DNA of 64,000 nucleotides from Chloroflexota bacterium (GCA_011525385.1 WTGF01000059.1:101193-165192), one strand, 5' to 3'; positions 8,982 through 18,246 are shown, numbered from the stretch's first letter. A program made the numbers and translations. Notes: a model not told the origin generated them from the sequence alone.

Positions 8982-10334
8982 ATGGAACAGCATATGGGTA
9001 GTTCTGGCAAATTGGAGCAAAGACCAGCCTGGACCCGGGAACGGATATCGAAAGCGCTGGGTGAATCTGCAGTCCGGTTGATCGCGGCCATCGCAAAACA
9101 TGCGCATGCGGAAAATGTCGCCATTTACCTGGCGGGCGGCGTCGTAAGAGACTTGGTACTGGAGCGCGAGAATACAGACTTGGATTTCGTGCTGGAGGGC
9201 GATGCGATAGCCTTCGCTTATAATCTGGCGCGTATCTACGGGGGCGAAACTGAAAGACACATTCCCTTCGGGACCGCCAAGTGGAAACTCGATAGCGTAG
9301 CAATCAACAATTTGTCCCTGGGAAGCGGGGTGACTCCCGTACAAGTCGATTTTGCGACCGCGAGAACGGAGGAGTATCACGCGCCGGCTGCCTTGCCCGT
9401 GGTGGAGCCGGGCTTGATCGCGCAGGATTTGCGACGCCGCGACTTCACAGTTAACGCGCTGGCGCTGCGAATTGAAGCCGGAGCGTACCCCTGGCAGATG
9501 CTCGATCCCACTAACGGTTACAGCGATATCCTTGGCAAGAAGATCCGTGTTCTGCACGACCGGAGCTTTATCGACGATCCGACGCGGATTTTCCGGACCT
9601 TCCGCTTTGCCAGCCGCTTTGGTTTCACACTTGAATCAGGCACAGAAGAGATCTTGCGCAAGGCGATTCCTGTCATTCAGCGCCTCAGCGGAGAGCGGAT
9701 TCGCCATGAATTAGACTTGATTTTGCGCGAAGAATATCCAGAGCGAATTATCGCCAATCTGTCCGCGTTGAACATATTCGCGCAGATTCACGACTCTTTT
9801 CGCATCAGCGTGCGATCGTCCGAGCTATTCAAGCGTTTGCGCGAACACATGCCACAGATCCCCGGGAACGCCGACGACATAGCCCATCTGGGATGGCATC
9901 TGCTCTTCTCAAACATAGCCGAAGATGATGCGCTTTTGATTTGCGCTCGCCTGGACTTGACGGCTGATTTATCCAGTTCTATCGCGGGATTCGCGCGCCT
10001 GATGGCAAAGGTCGACTGGCTGGGCGCGCCCGCGAGCAAAGCCAGCGCAATCACGCGCTTCCTCGACGGCATTTCTGCGACCGCTTTGCGCGCCGGCCTG
10101 ATTTGCGCCATTGATGACCGCTCGGTCAAAGAGCGCATGGAGTTATATACCGTGGACTGGCGCCATCGCCGGACCACCATCGACGGAAACGAGCTGATCC
10201 GTACCGGACTGACGCCGGGACCAATCTATCGCGAAATCCTGGACAAGCTGCGGGGCGCCTGGATCGATGGCGAGATCGAGTCGCAGGATCAAGAGCGTGA
10301 ACTATTTTTGAAGATGGTCAAAGAAGCGCAATAG
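8982..10334 (+). CDS. cca: CCA-adding enzyme / poly(A) polymerase family tRNA nucleotidyltransferase
   Basis: A class II nucleotidyltransferase of 450 residues from ATG 8982; a TTG (8967) and another ATG (8994) are also in frame. Motifs: LAGGVVRDLVL, then DLDFVLEG carrying the two metal-binding Asp residues, GTAKWKL, the RRDFTVNALAL block, and DDPTRIFRTFRFASRFGF. These are the head and neck of bacterial CCA-adding enzymes or poly(A) polymerases. The C-terminal half is helical and less conserved. CCA addition to tRNA 3' ends is the likely role, but family members split into CC-, A- and CCA-adding enzymes that cannot be told apart by eye. Confidence 0.88.
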   Translation: MEQHMGSSGKLEQRPAWTRERISKALGESAVRLIAAIAKHAHAENVAIYLAGGVVRDLVLERENTDLDFVLEGDAIAFAYNLARIYGGETERHIPFGTAKWKLDSVAINNLSLGSGVTPVQVDFATARTEEYHAPAALPVVEPGLIAQDLRRRDFTVNALALRIEAGAYPWQMLDPTNGYSDILGKKIRVLHDRSFIDDPTRIFRTFRFASRFGFTLESGTEEILRKAIPVIQRLSGERIRHELDLILREEYPERIIANLSALNIFAQIHDSFRISVRSSELFKRLREHMPQIPGNADDIAHLGWHLLFSNIAEDDALLICARLDLTADLSSSIAGFARLMAKVDWLGAPASKASAITRFLDGISATALRAGLICAIDDRSVKERMELYTVDWRHRRTTIDGNELIRTGLTPGPIYREILDKLRGAWIDGEIESQDQERELFLKMVKEAQ

Positions 10335-10525
10335 CGTGGTTTTGCGGCTGATCGCTTCATGGAGACGCTGTGCCTGAACTAGCCGAGTTGCTTCGCGCAA
10401 CTGTCGCAATTGTCTTCAGCAGTTTCAGCGGCTTTGTATGCAACCATTTACTTTTAGGCAAGTTTCTCGTAAGCAATTATCGCTAGTCTAGGAATGCGTC
10501 AGTTATCCAAGAGGGTTATGCAACA

Positions 10526-12493
10526 ATGGAAAACGTCAGTTTTGGATTAGCCTTGGTGGCGGGATTTCTCTCGTTTATCTCGCCCTGTGTGCTGCCGCTG
10601 GTTCCGGCCTATATCGGCTATATGGGCGGAAGATTGACCCATAACGTGGCGCGGCAGACATCGGCGGGCGGCACGTCCGCAGTTGGGGTCACAGTCCGCC
10701 TGCAGATGCTGCTGCATGGCATCGCCTTTGTGCTGGGCTTTACCCTGATTTTCGTCCTGATCGGATTCCTTACGACGGCGCTCGCCAGCATCGCGGGGCA
10801 ATTCGTCAGCACGTTCACGGAAAGCATCGGCCGCATTGGCGGACTTGTCATCATATTCTTTGGTTTGCAATTTATGGGTTTGCTGCCAAGGTTCTTCCGC
10901 TGGCTGCGCGCCAAGAGCAATGCCGGTTTGCTCGATAATGTGCTGCTGAGCATCGTATTCGCCCTCCTTGCCAGCGCCGTCATTTACTGGGGATTCGTCG
11001 AGCAGATCGTCATCGCCTTGCCATTGGTGGGGGCGCTTGTCCTTGCCATGTTCGTTAATGGCGCATTTGCCCAACCCGCAGTCTTTTGGAATCGTATTCT
11101 CGACCGACTGGATCTGATGATTTACTCCGACACGCGTGGCGATGTCGCGGGATCGAGCCGTGAGGGACTGCTCGGCTCGGCCTTCATGGGTATGGTTTTC
11201 TCCGCCGGCTGGACGCCCTGCATTGGTCCGCTCCTCGGTACCATACTCACTGTGGCTGCGGCAACAGGCGCTACCACCGGCGACATCATACAGGGCATGC
11301 TTCTGCTTACGGCTTATTCGATCGGCCTTGGCATACCCTTTGTGATTACGGCGCTGCTGATGAATAGCGCCCAGGGCATACTCCGGCGGTTGCAGCGGCA
11401 TATGCGCAAGATCGAGCTATTCAGCGGTACGCTGCTGATCCTTATCGGTTTGCTGGTTGCGAGCGGGCAATTGCAAAGCTTGAGCCAGACTTTCTCGCAG
11501 GGAGACTTTGCCGATTTCACTTTTCGCGTGGAAGAATGTGGCGTGGGATATTTCGAGGGGCGCGTCGGGTTTAGTCATGTCGGCGCCTGCTTGAGCGGGA
11601 CGCTAAGTCCTGTAGCGGTCAATCAGAGCGCTAGCGGAGTTTTCACGGACGACATTTCCCGCTTGGAATACCTCTTCCATGCCGACGAAGCTACAGTCAT
11701 CGACGTCGAGGTACGAGGACTGGGAAACGAAGTACCGGATTTCACAGTGACGCTGTATTCACCGGCTGATGAGTCAATCGCGACATCGGACAAGGCTAAC
11801 AGCTTGATGGCCGATGACATGTTCTATCCTTTGACACAGGTGGCACTGGAACAGGACGGCCTGTATCGTCTTGTCTTGGAAAAGGGCTCACCGGGCGCGC
11901 ACGGGCGATTCCGCGTTAAAGCGCGAGAATCTCAGCCGCTCGCCATGCCGGGAGACGATGGCGCCTCTGACGATGAAGGGGGCGCTTTGGGTTCGATCAC
12001 TGCGCTAGCGGAGAACGCTTTGAGCAGTCTTACCGACATCGCAGGTGAATTGGGTCCTGCGGTCGGTTTGGCAGAAGGCAACCTTGCGCCCGATTTCACG
12101 ATTACTACCGTTGACGGCCAAGAACTGGCCTTGTCCGATCTGCGCGACAAGGTGGTCCTGCTCAATTTCTGGGGCACTTGGTGCGGTCCCTGCCGGAGGG
12201 AAATGCCGGAATTCCAGAAAGCCTACGAGGAATGGGAGGAAGAGGGATTCCTGATCCTGGCTATCGCCTACAATGATACTGAAACCGCGATCAGGGACTT
12301 CCGCGATGAATTCGGCCTTACGTTTCCGTTGGCGCTGGATGATAGCGGCGAGATCAACGACAGCTACGCCGTGCAGACGCGGCCCAGCACATACATCATC
12401 GGGCGCGATGGACTTGTCAGGACCAAGCACTTCGGCATCATGACCGAGCCACAGCTACGGGAGCTATTCGATGACATGTTTCCGGAACACTAA
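10526..12493 (+). CDS. CcdA-type thiol transporter fused to a beta-sandwich domain and a TlpA-like thioredoxin
   Basis: A 655-residue three-part protein. The N-terminal ~300 residues are a CcdA/DsbD-beta membrane domain with the paired cysteines in SFISPCVLPLVP (start) and SAGWTPCIGPLLG, plus an extra pair of hydrophobic segments between them. About residues 320-475 form a beta-rich extracytoplasmic segment resembling a PPC-type domain (EYLFHADEATVIDVEV...FTVTLYSP...YRLVLEKG). The C-terminus is a TlpA/ResA thioredoxin with NFWGTWCGPCRREMPEF (C553 and C556). The arrangement should carry electrons from cytoplasmic thioredoxin across the membrane to its own outer domain. GAGGG stands 10 nt before the ATG. 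A second TlpA gene follows. Confidence 0.93.
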   Translation: MENVSFGLALVAGFLSFISPCVLPLVPAYIGYMGGRLTHNVARQTSAGGTSAVGVTVRLQMLLHGIAFVLGFTLIFVLIGFLTTALASIAGQFVSTFTESIGRIGGLVIIFFGLQFMGLLPRFFRWLRAKSNAGLLDNVLLSIVFALLASAVIYWGFVEQIVIALPLVGALVLAMFVNGAFAQPAVFWNRILDRLDLMIYSDTRGDVAGSSREGLLGSAFMGMVFSAGWTPCIGPLLGTILTVAAATGATTGDIIQGMLLLTAYSIGLGIPFVITALLMNSAQGILRRLQRHMRKIELFSGTLLILIGLLVASGQLQSLSQTFSQGDFADFTFRVEECGVGYFEGRVGFSHVGACLSGTLSPVAVNQSASGVFTDDISRLEYLFHADEATVIDVEVRGLGNEVPDFTVTLYSPADESIATSDKANSLMADDMFYPLTQVALEQDGLYRLVLEKGSPGAHGRFRVKARESQPLAMPGDDGASDDEGGALGSITALAENALSSLTDIAGELGPAVGLAEGNLAPDFTITTVDGQELALSDLRDKVVLLNFWGTWCGPCRREMPEFQKAYEEWEEEGFLILAIAYNDTETAIRDFRDEFGLTFPLALDDSGEINDSYAVQTRPSTYIIGRDGLVRTKHFGIMTEPQLRELFDDMFPEH

Positions 12494-12502
12494 CCGACGG
12501 AT

Positions 12503-12642
12503 AGAAGCAAGTGCAAGTAAGTAATGAGAATAGGAAAACGCCTTTATTCAACCCCACCCCCCGGCCCCCTCCCCAAAGCATTGGAGAGGGGGAGCGCATT
12601 CAGCGGGACTAAGATTACATCCAGAACTTTCGCTACAAATGA
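12503..12642 (+). repeat. Dispersed 140-bp repeat, copy 1
   Basis: Fills most of the gap between the CcdA-TlpA fusion and the small TlpA gene. It begins with an agaagcaagtgcaag head, has a GC-rich core (ccccaccccccggccccctcc followed by a gagaggggg arm) and ends actttcgctacaaatga. A closely similar copy lies in opposite orientation at 50751-50892, and the head alone recurs at 63624. The ATG at 12639 lies inside the element's end, which argues against using it as the tlpA start. Confidence 0.85.
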
Positions 12643-12680
12643 TATTGTTTCGCATTGTTTTATGGTATTACTTATGTCCG

Positions 12681-13232
12681 ATGTCAGTGATTAGCAAGCT
12701 GATTCAAGTCGCGGTCGCGCTGCTTTGTTTGGGCGCGGCTGCTGCTGTTCTGCGCGACAATGGCTTGCCGACAAGCGCTTCAAGAGTACGTGAGTCGGGT
12801 CAGAGCCGCACAGCGACGATCGGGACGGCGGCGCCCTCGTTCACACTACAAACGCACAGGTCAGAAGACTTCACACTGCGTCCAGCAAGGGGCGCGACTG
12901 TGCTCAACTTCTGGGCGACCTGGTGCCAACCCTGCCGCGCCGAAATGAAGGAACTGCAAGCGCTGTTCGAGTCCAAATCCGAATCGCCCCGCATAATCGC
13001 GGTCAATCTCGGCGAGTCAATTACATCTGTGAGAAAATGGGTCGGAGACTTGGGGCTCACTTATACCGTGCTGCTTGATCCGCAGTTCAGTGTAGCATCG
13101 CTTTATGGCGTGCGTGGGCTACCGACGACCTTTCTGCTTGATTCGCAGATGATAGTAAGACAAGTTTATTTTGGACCGGTGAGTGCTGTTGGACTGCTCC
13201 GGAGCATAGATGGTTTTGCCAAAGAATCGTGA
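12681..13232 (+). CDS. TlpA/ResA-family thiol:disulfide oxidoreductase, membrane anchored
   Basis: A 183-residue protein with an N-terminal hydrophobic anchor (SVISKLIQVAVALLCLGAAA) and a thioredoxin fold facing outward: GTAAPSFTLQTH, then NFWATWCQPCRAEMKEL with C82-x-x-C85, and the cis-proline loop VRGLPTTFLLD. Start 12681 is chosen because the other in-frame ATG (12639) sits in a dispersed repeat; neither has a strong ribosome site. It probably reduces disulfides in secreted proteins or apocytochrome c, with electrons from the CcdA-type protein just upstream. No cytochrome c genes are in view. Confidence 0.9.
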   Translation: MSVISKLIQVAVALLCLGAAAAVLRDNGLPTSASRVRESGQSRTATIGTAAPSFTLQTHRSEDFTLRPARGATVLNFWATWCQPCRAEMKELQALFESKSESPRIIAVNLGESITSVRKWVGDLGLTYTVLLDPQFSVASLYGVRGLPTTFLLDSQMIVRQVYFGPVSAVGLLRSIDGFAKES

Positions 13233-13244
13233 CCGAATAGTCGG

Positions 13245-14018
13245 ATGAATACCATCATTTCCTGGTTGCGAAGGATAGGTCACTTTGGCGCGCGCAAGTG
13301 GCTGTGGATTGTGATGAGCGCCCTCGGCATATACATCAGCTTGCCCTGGTTGGCGCCGACCCTGGCCAAGGTCGGTTTGTATGGTCCCGCCGATTTTATC
13401 TACACGATTTATAGTCCCTTTTGCCACCAGTTCGCTTTTCGATCGCCCTTCTTGTACGGCGAGCAGCTCTTCTATCCGCGGGGCGCGGCCGGCACCAACT
13501 ACAAGCCCTTTGAAGAATTCGCGATCGAGTCTCCTCGATTCCTCGAGCAGTATCGATATTGGCAGTCTGCCTATTACGGCGGCGCAGCGACATCGACGCC
13601 GACACTTGACGATTTGGGGGTCTACAGCGTGGCGCAGCAATTCGCCGCCAGGCATTTCATCGGCGACGAGATACTTGGCTACAAAACGAGCCTCTGCGCC
13701 CGTGACCTGGCGATCTACACGATGATGTTCCTTGGCGGGCTGGTCTACTGGCGTTATCGCTGGCGCATTCGCCCCTTGCCAATCCTCGTTTACCTTTTCG
13801 TCGGTTTGGGACCGATCGCGCTGGATGGATTCAGCCAGTTACTCAGCTATCCGCCATTTGAGTTTTGGCAAGTCAGAGAAACGGAGCCGCTCTATCGGCT
13901 GGTCACCGGAGGGATCTTCGGACTGATGAGCGCCTGGCTGGCCTTCCCGCATATCGAACGGTCGCTGGACGACATCGCCACACGGCTCGAAGCGGCTGAC
14001 CATAGCGCGCTTGAATAA
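13245..14018 (+). CDS. DUF2085 family membrane protein
   Basis: A 257-residue protein with about four hydrophobic segments. It has the marks of DUF2085: a CHQ motif after the first segment (YSPFCHQFAFRSPF, about residue 60), a later CARDLAIY, the LGPIALDGFSQLL segment, and an Arg-containing RLVTGGIFG near the end. About 90 residues between CHQ and CARD are longer than in compact members. Function is unknown. It starts 12 nt after the tlpA stop and is probably cotranscribed with it. The conserved Cys and His would fit a redox or metal role next to the thiol genes, but that is only inference from position. Confidence 0.8.
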   Translation: MNTIISWLRRIGHFGARKWLWIVMSALGIYISLPWLAPTLAKVGLYGPADFIYTIYSPFCHQFAFRSPFLYGEQLFYPRGAAGTNYKPFEEFAIESPRFLEQYRYWQSAYYGGAATSTPTLDDLGVYSVAQQFAARHFIGDEILGYKTSLCARDLAIYTMMFLGGLVYWRYRWRIRPLPILVYLFVGLGPIALDGFSQLLSYPPFEFWQVRETEPLYRLVTGGIFGLMSAWLAFPHIERSLDDIATRLEAADHSALE

Positions 14019-14030
14019 GCACTCAAGAAC

Positions 14031-14792
14031 CTAAGTCGAATCAGAATCGTCTTCCGGTTTGCTGAGGCGCGACAGCCTCGCATCCATATTCGGCTTGTCG
14101 CTTTTGCGCGGCTTTGGCGTTCGCGGATCGGGCTCTTCGTCAACGACTACGTCGAATCGCTCGTAATGACCTGTGATCTGAGACGGCTTGGGAACCGGCG
14201 AATTGTTTAACAGGTTCTCCAAACCGGAGCGCGCTTCGTCCAGTTTGTCAGTGACTGCGCCAATGATCGAACTACCTTGATTATTGGACTCGGCGCCGTC
14301 CCGCGCATCCTCCACCGGGATACGTTTGCGCGCCGAACCACGGCCGGCTACAGTTGTACGCGACTGCTCCCTTCGTTCCCGGCCATCCAATGCCATCTCG
14401 ACCGTCGTCATCTCCTGCATCAGATGCTGGGTTAGCAGACGATGATCGCGCAATTCGGATTCGGCGATTGTCAACTGCTGCCCCTTCAAATTCAGTTGAT
14501 TCTGAAGGCGCCGCGCGCTGAATTCGTCCCCCGCCTGCAGAACCCGATCAACCTGTTGATCCAGGTCTGCCACTTCACGCATGAGGGATTCAATCTTCGC
14601 TTGCAGATCGTCCTCGTAGTCTATCGCCTCTTCCAGGCGTTGGCGCAAGGACTGTACCGATCGACGCGGGTTCTTTTCCGCGTCTTCGGCGTTCAGCTTG
14701 ATGCGCGCCAAGGGGGACCTGGGATTCCTGCCCAGCAGGTCATTGACTTGTGCATTGACAAGGGTATTGATCTTGTCGAATAAGCTTGACAT
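14031..14792 (-). CDS. pspA: PspA/IM30-like coiled-coil membrane-stress protein
   Basis: A 253-residue protein starting SLFDKINTLVNAQVNDLLG, the amphipathic N-terminal helix typical of PspA/Vipp1. A long heptad-rich coiled coil (about 45-145) rich in Glu, Arg, Gln and Leu follows, then a low-complexity acidic/basic tail (about 150-253) that is not part of the ESCRT-III-like core. Such proteins bind and protect the inner membrane under stress. AGGAG is well placed before the ATG. The 3' end is 12 nt from the convergent DUF2085 stop. No pspB, pspC or pspF genes are adjacent. Confidence 0.8.
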   Translation of the reverse strand: MSSLFDKINTLVNAQVNDLLGRNPRSPLARIKLNAEDAEKNPRRSVQSLRQRLEEAIDYEDDLQAKIESLMREVADLDQQVDRVLQAGDEFSARRLQNQLNLKGQQLTIAESELRDHRLLTQHLMQEMTTVEMALDGRERREQSRTTVAGRGSARKRIPVEDARDGAESNNQGSSIIGAVTDKLDEARSGLENLLNNSPVPKPSQITGHYERFDVVVDEEPDPRTPKPRKSDKPNMDARLSRLSKPEDDSDST

Positions 14793-14932
14793 CTTTCTCC
14801 TTTTTTTGATAACCGTAATCTGCGATAGCCGAGCGGGTTTATTATTATGTGTGAGCGCGACATTCCTGGGACCTTTTCGCCGATTACGCGCCGAGCGGCC
14901 ATTTCCTGGCGCAAATGCGTTCTGCTACGCCT

Positions 14933-14938
14933 ATTATA
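14933..14938 (-). promoter_or_regulatory. Candidate -10 element for the pspA-like gene
   Basis: On the minus strand the sequence reads TATAAT about 140 nt upstream of the pspA-like ATG, in an AT-rich patch of a GC-rich region. No good -35 hexamer is spaced 16-18 nt from it, so activator dependence or a false hit are both possible. Confidence 0.35.
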
Positions 14939-14968
14939 ACGCAAGTGAAAGGCATCGCGTTTTAAGTG

Positions 14969-16669
14969 TCACTCGTCTTCAGGGCAATCGCCCTGCCAGT
15001 TCAATCGATATACAGACATATTTTGGCCACCTGCGGCTCGCGCTGCCCGCCCTTCAGTTGTGAACATGAGACAGAGTCGCTCGTCAACGCCAGTCCCGCC
15101 CGGAATCTGGTCCGGAAAAGCAAAGAGGACCTTGACGCCTTGCGACTCAAGCAGCGCCCATACGGCCCCTGCGTCGCGCAAAATGGGAATCACTTCGGGA
15201 CTGAGCAATCCAGCCAGATCCAGGATGCTGCGCCCTGCAAAGTATCCGAAGGCCCCGATGTCATGACCCGCTACCAAATCAGCTTCCGCGACATTGGCGC
15301 TGATCCACTTCGCGGTCCGCACCATCTCCTCATTCACAATCGCAACATCCTCGCGGAACACCACCGGTCCGACTGCCAGCGTGAAGACAGCGCCACATGA
15401 CAATGTCGCGCCCAGCCAGACTCGCGACAGAATACGACTGAACCGTCGCGAACGTAGATTGTTCATCGCATAGGCTAAACCGATGCCGCCGCATAAAACG
15501 ATCGGGGGCAAGATCGGGATCAAATACCTGCCATGCTGGTAGGCTGCCGGCAGCCGAGCCGCGTAGAGCAGGACCAGCGCGACAACCCAAAACAAGGGCA
15601 GAATCGCGATCAATGTCGGAAGGCGAAATCGTCCGCGGGCCGCAAGCCACATGTATACCGCCAGTCCCGGGAGAACAAGAAACTGCGCGCCGGCGCATAC
15701 CGGAACCACGATACTGAGGATACGCGACAGGATTGGCGCCCCCAACAGGATTTGCTGTTGTTGAATTTTCGCGGTAACGCTCGAAGGCAGCAAGGAGCCT
15801 GTCAATGTCCAGTTGAAATAGACATAGGGCACGACGATAACAGCGAAGGTCAATAGTGCAATCGAAGCATAAACTGCAAGTCGCGCGAGGGTTGTCTCTA
15901 GCAACTTGACAACCCTCGCTCCCCCCAGGTCTGCCTGTGATTGCATGCCGGTAGCGAAAAGTTTTGCTTTGAGTGTAGCCGCTCGGCGGCAGCGAAAAGG
16001 TCTGCCCCGCTCACGCAAAATCGTAAGCGTTCTCGTCGCATGAGCGACGCGGTTTACGGAAACAGGAGTGGCTTCGCTTGAGATTACGGAGACCAAGACC
16101 AGCGCGCTGAGCAGCATACCTTCCGGCCGCGTCAAGGTCACAAGGCCGGACAGTAGACCCAAGGTGATGGCATGCCCTGAACTTGGCGCGGACGAGCGGC
16201 CCAAGAATGGTCGCCAGGCCCAGTAAACCAGCGCCGTCGTCAGCAAGCAAAAGACGATCGTCTCCATACCCGCAACTGCCGACCAAACCAGATGCCATGT
16301 TCCCAAAGTCAAGGCTGGCGGCAGCCAGGACCATCCCGCATTCCATGAAGGAAGCCAAGCCGACATGCGCGCCAGCAACATGCCCAGTAATGCCAGAGTT
16401 GTCGCGCCAAGGGCAAGGGACCAAAGCGGATAGGCAATGCCTAGCTTATAGCCGATTGCCAACAACATGACATACAGCGGAGATGTTGTTGCGGCGCTCG
16501 GGTTGCCCGGCACGAGCGACCACTCCCCGTGTGCCGCCAGGTTGCGGGCGTATCCTTGATGTATCCAACTGTCGTCCAAAGGGAAACCGCCGCCGCTCGC
16601 CTCGTAGAGCCCGGCCAAGGCAAAAGAAACGATGAGAATCGCGATATCAAGATGCTTTTGGCGAGTCAT
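14969..16669 (-). CDS. Polytopic membrane protein, GT-C-type glycosyltransferase-like
   Basis: I place the start at ATG 16669 (MTRQKHLDIAILIVSFALAG), giving 566 residues; the frame runs 40 codons further into the upstream gene. The first loop GFPLDDSWIHQGYARNLAAHG has the acidic pair expected of GT-C enzymes that use polyprenyl-linked sugars, followed by about ten hydrophobic segments and a soluble C-terminal part (YFAGRSILDLAGLLSPEV). A hydrophilic Arg-rich stretch encoded by about 15885-16070 interrupts the membrane region and carries a perfect 12-bp inverted repeat in its DNA. The start overlaps the preceding gene by 23 nt, so the two are probably translationally coupled. Confidence 0.72.
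   Translation of the reverse strand: MTRQKHLDIAILIVSFALAGLYEASGGGFPLDDSWIHQGYARNLAAHGEWSLVPGNPSAATTSPLYVMLLAIGYKLGIAYPLWSLALGATTLALLGMLLARMSAWLPSWNAGWSWLPPALTLGTWHLVWSAVAGMETIVFCLLTTALVYWAWRPFLGRSSAPSSGHAITLGLLSGLVTLTRPEGMLLSALVLVSVISSEATPVSVNRVAHATRTLTILRERGRPFRCRRAATLKAKLFATGMQSQADLGGARVVKLLETTLARLAVYASIALLTFAVIVVPYVYFNWTLTGSLLPSSVTAKIQQQQILLGAPILSRILSIVVPVCAGAQFLVLPGLAVYMWLAARGRFRLPTLIAILPLFWVVALVLLYAARLPAAYQHGRYLIPILPPIVLCGGIGLAYAMNNLRSRRFSRILSRVWLGATLSCGAVFTLAVGPVVFREDVAIVNEEMVRTAKWISANVAEADLVAGHDIGAFGYFAGRSILDLAGLLSPEVIPILRDAGAVWALLESQGVKVLFAFPDQIPGGTGVDERLCLMFTTEGRAARAAGGQNMSVYRLNWQGDCPEDE
15885..15919. repeat. Perfect 12-bp inverted repeat inside a coding region
   Basis: gcgagggttgtc (15885-15896) and its exact reverse complement (15908-15919) are separated by 11 nt. 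The hairpin lies at one edge of a segment encoding a polar insertion in a membrane protein. It may mark an in-frame repeat insertion. Confidence 0.7.
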
Positions 16670-18242
16670 GCAGGAACTCATAGAGACGGGCATCTGGCAG
16701 GTTTTCCAAGGGAATCTGACGCAGGAATCCCGGTGGATCGTCAAGGTCGAATTGGAGCTTGCGCGGCGCGGCGCGCGCGAATCCGTCATCGGTCACGTTT
16801 TCCATCAGGATGTAACCGACGTCGTATTTGGCAGCTATCTCGAAGGCAAGATCAATGGATTCGTTAGGCAAAGAAACGCCAGTCATGCCCAACTGGTAAT
16901 AGAGCCGCGCCGGATCATTGATCATGACACGAGCAGCGTCTGGCAGAACTGAATGGATGGCGGCGTAGGCGGCGGGAAGCGACGGTTCTTGATCTATGCC
17001 GGCGCGGTCCGCGATCAAAAGAGAAAGGGAAGCGCCGACGATCAGCACCGTCATTGAATACAAGGGCTTGGTATAGCCGCGATTCCACGATTCCCTTCGT
17101 TTGGCGATGCAGTTGATGACGTCGTCCAAGCCCAAAACCCCCAAGACCATCCAAAAGGGAAACAAGGCGGAGACGGCATGGAATAGGCCACCTCGGTAGC
17201 CCGGCAACGGGAAGACCAGACACATCAACAGGTGGATAGCGATAGCGCAGAACCAGAAGCCGCCAAGGAGAGGATCTCGCCGTCTGCGCCAGAGGCCAAT
17301 CAACATGAAGGGCGCCAACGCGATCATGCCCTCAACCGCGACAAATGTTCCGATACCGTTTGCTATCCCGATAGCGCGCGTTCTCGCTAAAGTTTCGAGA
17401 CCGTCAGCAAAAAAACTCCTCGGCGACGCATCGTTGGGATAGTTGAACAAGTCGTCATATTCTCGGAACCAGATGGCTCGCAAGCCCCCTTCCGGCAATA
17501 CAGCGCCTGTCGCGTTCAGATTGCGCAGGAACCAGGGAAACATGGTGAGCAAGTAGCACATCAAAATCACGGCCATGCAAACGCCGCGATTCCAACCCAT
17601 TCGCGAGGGCATTGCCGGCCTACAAAAGCTGACCAGAAGCGCAGTGAACAGCATCAACACGCCGTCGGGACGCGTCAGGTGACAAAGCCCGGCGAAAAGG
17701 CCGGACAAGGCGGCATAGAGGAAGCGATTCCCTTTCGATTTTGCCGACATCCCGATCAACAGCAGACAGAGCGACCCAATAAGAGCGTAGGGAGCGAAGG
17801 TGTCAATCGCGCCCCAACGCGGCGCAAAGAAGCCTCCCATTACTGTCAGCAGACCCGCGACCCAGGCCTGCCGACGCTCGCCGCCCAGCATAAGCGCGAG
17901 AAAATACGCGACTACTCCGGCGCCCCCCGCCGCCAGTACAAACAAGAGCTGCGCTGCCCCAAAGCTATCCGGCGCCGCAAGCAGCGCCATGCCGATCGCC
18001 GCCAACACTGATGTCAGCGGCATCCAGTAGCGATGCGAGGGCGCGGGCAAGCTTTCGGGAGCGTCGACATAAGTCCACAGATAGTGGTCGGCGAACCCGT
18101 CGCCAGCATGCAAGCTCTTTGCCGCATTCAAATGATAGAAGCTATCCGTGTAACCCGGCCCATTTGCGAAGAGCCCCGCCATCGCCCAGGCCATCAGAAG
18201 CGCAACGATCCCAAAGATTACAACACCGCAATGCCTGCCCAT
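16647..18242 (-). CDS. Polytopic membrane protein, GT-C-type glycosyltransferase-like
   Basis: A 531-residue protein with roughly twelve hydrophobic segments and a first extracytoplasmic loop GYTDSFYHLNAAKSLHAGDGF. This resembles ArnT/PMT-like GT-C proteins, although the usual Asp pair is reduced to one Asp. LCHLTRPDGVLMLF is shared in style with the next gene (LVTLTRPEGMLLSA), so the two are probably paralogs. The C-terminus is soluble. It starts 4 nt after the HEAT-like gene and belongs to the minus-strand polysaccharide operon. Donor and acceptor are unknown. Confidence 0.72.
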   Translation of the reverse strand: MGRHCGVVIFGIVALLMAWAMAGLFANGPGYTDSFYHLNAAKSLHAGDGFADHYLWTYVDAPESLPAPSHRYWMPLTSVLAAIGMALLAAPDSFGAAQLLFVLAAGGAGVVAYFLALMLGGERRQAWVAGLLTVMGGFFAPRWGAIDTFAPYALIGSLCLLLIGMSAKSKGNRFLYAALSGLFAGLCHLTRPDGVLMLFTALLVSFCRPAMPSRMGWNRGVCMAVILMCYLLTMFPWFLRNLNATGAVLPEGGLRAIWFREYDDLFNYPNDASPRSFFADGLETLARTRAIGIANGIGTFVAVEGMIALAPFMLIGLWRRRRDPLLGGFWFCAIAIHLLMCLVFPLPGYRGGLFHAVSALFPFWMVLGVLGLDDVINCIAKRRESWNRGYTKPLYSMTVLIVGASLSLLIADRAGIDQEPSLPAAYAAIHSVLPDAARVMINDPARLYYQLGMTGVSLPNESIDLAFEIAAKYDVGYILMENVTDDGFARAAPRKLQFDLDDPPGFLRQIPLENLPDARLYEFLHDSPKAS

Positions 18243-18246
18243 GTGT

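Noticed and set aside
10386..10402. Short stem-loop (AGTTGC/GCAACT) after the cca gene as a terminator
   Set aside because: Six-pair stem without a T-run; too weak to call.
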